Part shown: positions 7,989 to 14,607 of the stretch, in pieces | How the letters are laid out: each line of letters starts with the position of its first letter | Position numbering within the stretch: position 1 is the first letter of the stretch | Assembly: GCA_016758965.1 (NCBI GenBank) | Contig: JAEPRB010000519.1 | Location: forward strand, 1 to 15,351 | DNA: 15,351 bases | Reading direction: 5' to 3' | Source: Circinella minor | Taxonomy: Eukaryota; Mucoromycota; Mucoromycetes; Mucorales; Lichtheimiaceae | Made by a program: the position numbers and the translations under genes | Notes under the pieces: model-generated | Told to the model about the DNA's origin: nothing | The model's input: only the letters and a program-made list of their open reading frames with translations | Databases searched by the model: none

Positions 7989-9841
7989 TTTTTTTTTGTA
8001 TAAGAAAAATCATTTTATTTCCCGAAAAGATAGTTGGGATATAAGAAATAAAAATAGTTAAACAAGAATAGAACACAATAATGATTGAAATAAATTTAAA
8101 ATAATGGGAATTATAATAAACTATGAACAAAGGAATATTCCTTTATGACATAATAAATAGAAATAAGATATATGTAATAACTAAAAGGATATAAAGAAGA
8201 ACATGAATCAAGAATTACAATTACGATTATTTTGATTTTCGCATTCTATTTTCTGTAACCTAAAGGTTGCAATTGCGGCAATCCTAGGGGGCCAAAAGTG
8301 TTCCTGTCAAAACACCCATCCCCAATTTCCATCCCATATGGACAAAATAGTAGTAGCAATGATAGTAGCAAAATCCAAAAGAAGACCTTATTTGAGTAAG
8401 AGTGGAGGAGTAGATAAAGAATTGATATGTTCATATGTGAGTTGCACTGGGTGTTGAAGGAAATGATTTGATATGATTTGCCAGACTTGTTGCTTGATTC
8501 GACACCCCCATATATATAGGAAATGGTCTTGAGTATCCAATTGATCACAAAAAATGAACCATGGTGATTGACAAAATTGAGGAATAATGCTATGTAGTCG
8601 GTCCCAACACGATATTTTGTTATGTAGTGCGCGCCACCATATAGTGTGAGATCGATGAATAAAAGAGGACTGCCAAAATCTGGACCATGTTGTTTGGCTT
8701 TCTCGAGGATATAGTTCAGATAGTTGATGTAGTGCGGGACGAAAAAGTTGTCTATATTCTTTACTTGTTAAATTGATGATTGGAAATCCATCCGACAAAG
8801 TAGATTTGATAATATTGCTGGTATCTGATGGTATTTCAGCTGTTCTTGTACGACTTGTTAAATATATAAATTCAGGTCATATGGAAAAGTGGCCTTGGTC
8901 GCAATGCTGAAAAAACTCAGTAATAAGATGTCGGTGACGAGATCGGAAACCAATAGGTTGTTCTTGTAGTCTTCCTTCTGGATATTGAATGTAGTAACCA
9001 TCTTTGATCTTGACTTGTTTCCATTTTTGTAGCAAATGAGTAAATTCATTTGGTGGTAGACGATCTTGAGAAACCACAATAGTAGATATCGGAAAATCCA
9101 TAATATGAGAATGGTTAACTTGAGACCAATCTATTGATATGTCAAGTGTGTCAATGGTGCGAAAGAAGTTGAAAAAACATCCAATAGATGGAAGTAGTGT
9201 TGATCGACAACCACTAAATATTAGTGGGTAGATCGCTGATTTTGTGCCTGAAAAAAGTTTGAGACAATGACGAAAAATATCTAACAGAAAAGAATAGTTA
9301 TCATCATCATATTCAATCAGCGGTAAAATCCATCGAAGTTGAAGAGCCGAATGTTGAACGGTTGGATCAAGTATCACTATACCACCCTCTTTCTTTGGTC
9401 TTGAACATGTGGAGAAACTAACCCGAGGAAATACCTTTTTGGTAACAAATTGATATACAATCAACCGGATTTGTATAAGATATGTTTTGGTGACAGGTAA
9501 AATATGTATTGAATGCCAAATTTTACTAAGAAGTAAAGAATTAGCCACCATACCCCGTCCTTATATTGATAGAGACCATTGCAATGAAATTTGAATTTGT
9601 TGTTGTATTTTTTCTTTTGTTGAATCCAAAAAAACATTGAGTTGTGTCTTGTTGTGGGTCAACGGATAGCCAAGATATATAACTGAGTTGGTATTGTGTT
9701 CATCATTCCATACATTGATACCGGCCCGATTCAGTGCAGTGATCCAAGGTAATTGTCTTTTCCCAGATTAGGAGAGAGCGATCGTTTTGTCTTTGTTTAG
9801 TTGTGCATTAGATGCCCGACCATATAAATTGATTAATTCCA
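7989..9841 (-). mobile_element. LINE copy 2, 5'-truncated, inside a TNP2 intron
   Basis: This 1853-bp L1-like insertion has every mark of target-primed reverse transcription: a 15-bp target duplication on both sides, a 3' poly(A) tail (T-run from 7989 on the plus strand) and 5' truncation within ORF2 shortly after the motif C region. The 3' untranslated region is about 219 bp and ends CTTATAC plus A-run, like LINE copy 1. Removing the insertion and one duplication copy leaves an 87-nt TNP2 intron (9883-7929 minus 1868 nt), in line with its neighbours. The LINE faces the same way as its host gene. Confidence 0.9.
8208..9841 (-). pseudogene. LINE copy 2 partial ORF2, five internal nonsense codons
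   Basis: One frame of about 544 codons aligns along its length with the 3' half of ORF2 in LINE copy 1 (for example GRGMVANSLLLSKIW against GRGLVANSLLMSKVW). It ends at TGA 8208-8210. Internal stops are TAA 9768-9770, TAA 9561-9563, TGA 8877-8879, TAA 8388-8390 and TGA 8307-8309. No frameshift is needed. The TAA at 9561 stands where copy 1 has CAA. The zinc-binding segment has lost its first Cys (WFIFC against NCIFC). The catalytic RT core is absent because of truncation. The protein divergence shows a different subfamily from copy 1, not a recent duplicate. Confidence 0.82.
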
Positions 9842-9856
9842 GTTAAAATAAAATAT
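9842..9856. repeat. LINE copy 2 target-site duplication, 5' side
   Basis: GTTAAAATAAAATAT is identical to 7974-7988. It abuts the truncated 5' end of the LINE and lies in the TNP2 intron that begins at 9883. Confidence 0.88.
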
Positions 9857-9883
9857 ATGTTTTTTAATAAGGTGTTAATGTAC

Positions 9884-10619
9884 CAATAGCACGTTCAGCA
9901 GAACGTGTGCTATAACTTTGTAATGAGCCCAGTTTCAAACATATGTCATGTATATGTCGAAGATAATGGAAATTGACATTATACATGTTGGTGCTGACTC
10001 TATTCTTCATATAGAGATGCCAAGTATGGAGATTTCTATAGTAGTGGTTCAATTGTTAGTTATAGATAGGCTTAGATGGTTTGATTATTATGGACTTACG
10101 TGTTGATCTTCATAAGATCAACCTGGTCAATATTCCATCAGAGAGCGAGTGTACATCTGATCACAAGAGACATTATAGCATCCACTTGCTCAGCCGAAGT
10201 TGTGTATTCTTCTACAAGCCGTTCGAATACCAAAGTGGGGACCACTGCTTGCAAGAACACGATCCAATCAACAGATCGCATAAGCCCAGCTTTCTTGTAC
10301 ACATCTAAATGTATGAGAGGTATATTAATATTTATATAAATAAATAAGTTTTCATCATAAACTATGTTCATTAATTACCTCTAAAGCTTCCTTCAAATAT
10401 AGCAGATAATTCGGTTATAGCACTCCCGATAGCTGAACATGCTTGCTTGGGTAGTAGGATGGTCGTGTTAACATCAGTAGCAAAATCACCGGATACCATT
10501 TGCCATATTCTCTTCATAACATTTGCACCTATAAGATGGAGCTCATCCAGTCCAAAGAAGGAATAACCATGGAACGACTTCAGTTAGGCAAAATCTGTGG
10601 CCTTATTAATACCAAATTC
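9884..10619 (-). pseudogene. TNP2-like exons 4-6 (LDELHL motif to ERAI)
   Basis: Exon 4 (10619-10379) opens in phase 0 after AATAG and carries TAA at 10584-10586, then SFHGYSFFGLDELHLIG with the likely second catalytic Asp. Intron 10378-10305 is 74 nt. Exon 5 (10304-10100) reads DVYKKAGLMRSVDWIVFLQ and carries TGA at 10138-10140, at a spot usually followed by a WEI/WNI motif. Intron 10099-10036 is 64 nt (GTAAGT...TATAG). Exon 6 (10035-9884) reads NLHTWHLYM, NFHYLRHI and YSTRSAERAI, ending phase 1 at GTACAT. The next intron contains LINE copy 2. Plus-strand ORFs over 10081-10339 are shadows. Confidence 0.75.
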
Positions 10620-10731
10620 CTATTTTTTTGTTCAAAAATATGATCAATTATAATTATCCGTAACCGGATATTAAGAAAGTAAGTAATCAAAAAACAAATA
10701 ATCATTTTTATGTATCATTTTACTGTATTAT

Positions 10732-10953
10732 GAGATACGTCCCATATTACATGATTTTAAAGGGAATAAAATACATAAAATATTAAGAATATTTAGTTTT
10801 AATAACATAATAAATAATAAAAATATAAAAAATAAATTTAAAATAACTATTTATCCCAACAATTTTATTAATTTTAAAAAAAGATTTAAATAAAAAATAA
10901 AAAAAAAATGTATGAAAAAACGTAAAAATTATATTAATATATGGACGTATCTC
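10732..10953. mobile_element. MITE-like repeat, left copy (222 bp)
   Basis: It begins GAGATACGTCC and ends GGACGTATCTC, a perfect 11-bp terminal inverted repeat that extends imperfectly inward (CATATTA against ATATATTA). The interior is AT-rich with no ORF. It differs from the right copy only in having ten A residues instead of eight in one run (about 10899-10908). Flanks are TAT on the left and TAA on the right. Confidence 0.88.
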
Positions 10954-11128
10954 TAATAATTAATTTTAAAATTAAAACTCCGCGTGTGTAACATATATGA
11001 TAAATATTTATAAAATATAAAAATTGCCCGTCGTGTTTAATCACGTTGAGGCACCATAATAAATTATTATTTTTAAATTTTAGAATAAATTGAAATTGAT
11101 ATAATAGAATAAAATATTATTTATAAAT
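10954..11128 (+). other. Leader region of the chromodomain transposase
   Basis: This 175-bp AT-rich stretch lies between the left MITE and the ATG. It contains a TATA-like stretch around 11008-11021 (TTTATAAAATATAA) and a GC-richer patch at 11024-11055 with CGTG...CACG half-sites. It is the only room for a promoter unless the MITE supplies one. No inverted partner of the inner downstream flank (12593-12657) was found. Confidence 0.35.
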
Positions 11129-12592
11129 ATGGAAAATATATTAAATGAAACAGATAATATTATATTAAAAAATAAATTACAAGATGAATATGAAATACTT
11201 ATAAAAGAAAAATGGCAATTTCTTAATAATAACTATGAACCTATTAAAAAAAAATATCATCGTACACAATTACAAGAAATTAAAAACATTAATAAAGTAA
11301 AAAAAAATATAATAGAAAAGATTGGTATTATCCCAACATTTTTATTTTTAACTGATTTTTGTAACAAATTTGATTTACCAGGGCCATATAAATCAATTGA
11401 CAAAGCATTAATAGTTTTAGAACATTTAATAACTAGAGTATCAATTAATCAAATGGAATCTTATTTACCACATTCAAATTTTTTTAGAATTTATAAATTT
11501 ATATATATTACAAAATACGATGAATTAAATGATTGGGTCAATAATATTTTATATAATTATACATCAAATAAAAAAATTAGAGTTTTAAATTCATATATTA
11601 AAAATCCTAACTTAGTAAAACATATAACTTTATTATTAGATGGTCACCATAATAAAATTTTATATGAAAATATTAATATTGATAGAAAAGATTTATATAG
11701 CTGGAAATTAAAAAAACCAGGGTTAAATACTCAGTTTATTATAGATATTAATGATACTTCTATTTATATATCAGATAGTTTACCTTGTAAAGATAATAAT
11801 GATGATAAAATGTTAATTAATAATATTAGATTTAGTAAATTTTTTAGTCTATATGATAATATATGTTTTGATAGTATATATAAAAATACTTTAATTGAAA
11901 CAATTGAAAAACAATCAACACAAAATTTAGATATAAAAATATCAAACTTTACATTTCCTATTGAAAAAAAGAAAAATATAAATTTAACAGAAGATGAAAT
12001 TACTTATAATAATTATATCTCTGGATTCCGTTCTCGAATTGAAACATATTTTGCAAATTTAGGTAAGACTTTTAAAAGATTTGATGCTAAAAATAATGTT
12101 CAAGTAACTAAATTAGAAACATATAATATTCAGTTAAATTTATGCTGTGTTTTATTAAATATTAAAAAATTTGTAGAAATAAGTAAATTAAATACATTAG
12201 AAAAATACTGTTTATGGATAAATAATGAATTTGATTATCCTGAAACAAATAATATAAATATAAGTATAAGTAAATTAGAATATGAAATGTCTAATATAAA
12301 ATTAATGAAAGATTATCAATATGATTTTTTAACATCAATTATTAATAATAATGAAGTTGATACAGAGAATAATTTAGAAAATATTTCCATTAATAATAAA
12401 CAGAATGAATATGAAGTTCAATATATTATATCTCATAGATTAAATAAAGAAGGAATAAAGGAATATCATGTTAAGTGGAAAGGATATAAAAAAAAGTATA
12501 ATTCATGGGTAAAGGAATATAATTTTGTTGATAAATCTATTTTAGAAAATTATCATAAAGATTTAGATAATGAAATGGATATAAGTATATAA
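11129..12592 (+). CDS. DDE transposase (Harbinger/DDE_Tnp_4-like) with C-terminal chromodomain
   Basis: This is an intact, intronless 487-residue ORF. Residues ~60-140 form an alpha-helical DNA-binding-like region (IPTFLFLTDFCNKF). The DDE core follows: Asp171 in LLLDGHHN, the SWKLKKPGLNTQFIIDIND segment, a likely second Asp at 225 or 226 in KDNNDDKML, and Glu305 in FRSRIETYFANL, the usual R-x-x-E layout of DDE_Tnp_4 proteins. Residues 427-477 form a chromodomain: YEVQYIISHR, YHVKWKGY, YNSW. The aromatic-cage positions Tyr428, Trp450 and Tyr453 are all present. The enzyme would cut and rejoin DNA at the element ends, and the chromodomain could tether it to methylated histone H3. The linker (~360-425) is Asn-rich. 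The ATG at 11129 is the first in frame. Codons are strongly AT-ending, unlike the TNP2 exons. The catalytic assignments need an alignment. Confidence 0.82.
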   Translation: MENILNETDNIILKNKLQDEYEILIKEKWQFLNNNYEPIKKKYHRTQLQEIKNINKVKKNIIEKIGIIPTFLFLTDFCNKFDLPGPYKSIDKALIVLEHLITRVSINQMESYLPHSNFFRIYKFIYITKYDELNDWVNNILYNYTSNKKIRVLNSYIKNPNLVKHITLLLDGHHNKILYENINIDRKDLYSWKLKKPGLNTQFIIDINDTSIYISDSLPCKDNNDDKMLINNIRFSKFFSLYDNICFDSIYKNTLIETIEKQSTQNLDIKISNFTFPIEKKKNINLTEDEITYNNYISGFRSRIETYFANLGKTFKRFDAKNNVQVTKLETYNIQLNLCCVLLNIKKFVEISKLNTLEKYCLWINNEFDYPETNNINISISKLEYEMSNIKLMKDYQYDFLTSIINNNEVDTENNLENISINNKQNEYEVQYIISHRLNKEGIKEYHVKWKGYKKKYNSWVKEYNFVDKSILENYHKDLDNEMDISI

Positions 12593-12657
12593 TATTTATC
12601 ATCAATCTCTTACTTCAAAGTCCAGACTTTTATTCATTCTTTCTCAAAATATAATAA

Positions 12658-12877
12658 GAGATACGTCCCATATTACATGATTTTAAAGGGAATAAAATAC
12701 ATAAAATATTAAGAATATTTAGTTTTAATAACATAATAAATAATAAAAATATAAAAAATAAATTTAAAATAACTATTTATCCCAACAATTTTATTAATTT
12801 TAAAAAAAGATTTAAATAAAAAATAAAAAAAATGTATGAAAAAACGTAAAAATTATATTAATATATGGACGTATCTC
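12658..12877. mobile_element. MITE-like repeat, right copy (220 bp)
   Basis: It has the same sequence and orientation as 10732-10953 except that one A-run is two bases shorter. It carries the same 11-bp terminal inverted repeats. Flanks are TAA on the left and TAT on the right. On the minus strand its edge lies 14 nt inside the intron that follows TNP2 exon 3. Confidence 0.88.
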
Positions 12878-12891
12878 TATGTTAAGCTTAC

Positions 12892-14050
12892 ATTCTCATC
12901 CCCTTTAAATTCTTCATCCGCTCTTGGAGTAGACATTGCGATTGTTCCAGTATAGTATCTACCATACCCTCGACCTGCGGGACTAATTTCTCGGACTATA
13001 GCTATTCGGCATTGGCGGCAACCATACAACGACATACAACCTGAGTGATGAATCAACTCTTGAACGTCGATGATATCACCTGATGCAAGTAAGCAATGTA
13101 CTTTGACATTGATTGTCCCACCTGCACAATCAACTATCATTCCAGCGTCCTCAAGAACACGCAACTCATTTATAAACGGGCGAAGAAAACTGTAAATATT
13201 ACCAGTATGGTCTGCAGGTATGATGGCGACTTGTATCATGTTTTGCGCCTTGTATCTATTTGATGGTAATACAATATCGGGTAAGTAATTGTGAAAGAGT
13301 ATAAAAATAATAGTATATACTTGAATATAAAAAAATAATAGTAGATACTTGCCTTTCAAGTAGAGGGAGCGACAGAAAAACCAAGTGAACAATTGTTACG
13401 CGGGAATTTCCTCCTTTGAATGGAGTAAACCCATCCATAAACAAGGATACAGCAAGATCAATATGAGTAGGTGACTGGTTTGGAAAAAGAGTTGGTTTGA
13501 ATTTTTGATAAATGGAGCCGTCAAATATATCAGTTAACATTCCTGGGTCAGCTTCGTAGTTTATTTTTTCATATATAGATTCACGAATATCGGTATCTGC
13601 AATAAACATTGCCAATTGTCTTGATAGTGGGAAATAGGACATGGTTTTGATCGGGTTTTGATCGGGTTTCCATTTTGTTTGAATTGCGAAGCATCACACT
13701 TGCAAGAATCCGTTGAGTTCACGGGGAAAAGTCGACAATGTTTAGGGCATATACGGTACTTAGTCTCCTTGACATCGAACATGCGTTCGAGGCGTGCCTT
13801 GCTCTTGGCTGGTGAATAATAAAGGTACATTTTCTGAAACTTACATTAATAAAAATAAAGTAGATCATATTTATATAGACAAATATAATGCAATTTGTAC
13901 TTACCAAAACCTTCTTTCATAATCCACTTGTTCAACATTACAAGTAAAGTAACATAGGCTTCGTGGATGATGTTAAATTGCTGGATCCATGAATACAACT
14001 CGTAGCTCTTTTGCTCATGCTTCAGGAGTTCGGTAATGTTACCGTTTGAA
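12892..14050 (-). pseudogene. TNP2-like exons 1-3 (N-terminal half, DGF motif, zinc knuckle)
   Basis: Exon 1 (to 13905) reads YELYSWIQQFNIIHEAY and ends at a clean GTAAGT donor, but its phase does not fit exon 2, so a base has probably been lost or gained. Exon 2 (13833-13353) carries the Cys cluster CPKHC...CKC, then the 11-bp duplication at 13643-13664, then YFPLSRQLAMF and the MDGFTPF motif with the likely first catalytic Asp. Intron 2 (13352-13256, 97 nt) fits only as GC-AG: AG|GCAAGT to AATAG|A, giving LLER-YKAQNM. Exon 3 (13255-12892) holds the zinc knuckle CMSLYGCRQC and ends phase 0 at GTAAGC. The next intron contains the DNA-transposon unit. Confidence 0.72.
13643..13664. repeat. 11-bp tandem duplication that shifts the TNP2 frame
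   Basis: GGTTTTGATCG occurs twice in tandem (13643-13653 and 13654-13664), followed by a partial third copy (GGTTT). It lies inside TNP2 exon 2. The frame before it (CKCDASQFKQNGNPI) and the frame after it (MSYFPLSRQ) differ by exactly the shift that 11 bp causes. Confidence 0.9.
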
Positions 14051-14127
14051 GTCCAATTCCGCCCAACTTTAAATTGGGCGACCAAAAATTTCGTCCAACC
14101 TCCAATTGGACTTTGGGCCGCCCAATT
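14051..14127. repeat. Fold-back cluster of GTCCAA / GCCCAA inverted repeats
   Basis: Three hairpins lie in 77 bp: CGCCCAA...TTGGGCG (14060-14066 with 14074-14080), GTCCAA...TTGGAC (14093-14098 with 14106-14111) and TTGGGC-c-GCCCAA (14113-14125). The outer words GTCCAATT (14051-14058) and AATTGGAC (14104-14111) also pair, so 14051-14111 could be a very small inverted-repeat element. TNP2-like coding sequence ends abruptly at its left edge. No clear target duplication is seen. Confidence 0.65.
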
Positions 14128-14607
14128 CCCAATTAATAATTATTCTATTATTTTATGCAAAGATCAATAATGAATTATACTATATTTGATATAAGAAAAA
14201 AAATATATAATTTCTCTTCTATTTAAAACCTACGTTTCATCTATTTATTCTTATTTAATATATGTAAATTCTAAATTTTACATATATAGTTCATCATTTT
14301 GAATATAAATTACTATTATAAAAAGGCAAATGATTACTTCAAACAAATTATAAATGCTGAGCAAAATTGGCATTATATATTTTAGTTGTATAGGCAATAA
14401 TAAAAGTAATAATAATAATAAGCATAAGTAATCAAGTTTTATATGAGAAAGAGGAACAACATAATAACATAAAAAAAAGGAACATAAAAGAGAGTTTTGT
14501 AAGTTAAAAATAAACAGCATAATGAAAAAAAAATAAAGCATAAAAAGAAAGAAATTAGGAGAATAATAAAATACATAATATAAAAGTTATTAAAACAAAG
14601 TAAATTG
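14128..14607. other. AT-rich intergenic region
   Basis: This is low-complexity AT-rich DNA with a short (AAT)n run near 14407-14420. ORFs here are Leu/Phe/Ile-rich and biased by composition. It separates the fold-back cluster from the stop codon of the integrase-type gene and probably includes that gene's 3' untranslated region. No gene is supported. Confidence 0.5.

Larger units (their letters stand above)
10732..12877 (+). mobile_element. Composite DNA transposon: MITE - chromodomain DDE transposase - MITE
   Basis: The 2146-bp unit has outer inverted ends GAGATACGTCC and GGACGTATCTC, flanked on both sides by TAT (10729-10731 and 12878-12880). Inside, each end is a complete 220-222 bp MITE-like repeat in direct orientation, and the inner flanks are TAA on both sides (10954-10956 and 12655-12657). 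Between them lies one intact transposase gene. The unit sits in the intron of the TNP2-like gene between 12891 and 10620, which is otherwise about 123 nt. The transposase points opposite to the host gene. The unit is markedly more AT-rich than the host exons. Near-identity of the two ends implies recent formation or gene conversion. Confidence 0.82.
7079..14050 (-). pseudogene. TNP2/Plavaka-like transposase gene, eight exons, host of two nested insertions
   Basis: Exons on the minus strand: about 14050-13905, 13833-13353, 13255-12892, 10619-10379, 10304-10100, 10035-9884, 7928-7428 and 7350-7079, about 2.36 kb of coding sequence. All splice phases agree from the second exon onward once an 11-bp tandem duplication is discounted. 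The order matches CACTA-related TNP2 transposases: Cys cluster (YRICPKHCRLF), YFPLSRQL, first catalytic Asp in FMDGFTPF, VTIVHLVFLSL, zinc knuckle (CMSLYGCRQC), second Asp in FFGLDELHLIG, RSVDWIVFLQ, YSTRSAERAI, PGSNA and a conserved C-terminal region. Lesions: incompatible phase between exons 1 and 2, the 11-bp duplication, TAA at 10584-10586 and TGA at 10138-10140. The 5' end is lost at the fold-back cluster. Two introns are inflated by a LINE and a DNA transposon. Confidence 0.75.

Noticed and set aside
10081..10339. Plus-strand ORFs of 75-79 codons
   Set aside because: They overlap antisense to TNP2-like exon 5, whose minus-strand reading has clear family motifs and matching splice phases.
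10732..12877. The two 220-bp direct repeats as LTRs of a retrotransposon
   Set aside because: They lack TG...CA ends, carry full inverted repeats at both of their own ends, have no primer-binding site or polypurine tract, and enclose a DDE transposase rather than gag-pol.
12877..12892. Stop codon (TAG) right after GDENVSLT as the real end of the TNP2 protein
   Set aside because: The TAG is created at the transposon junction inside the intron. A GTAAGC donor just before it joins in phase 0 to the LDELHL exon.
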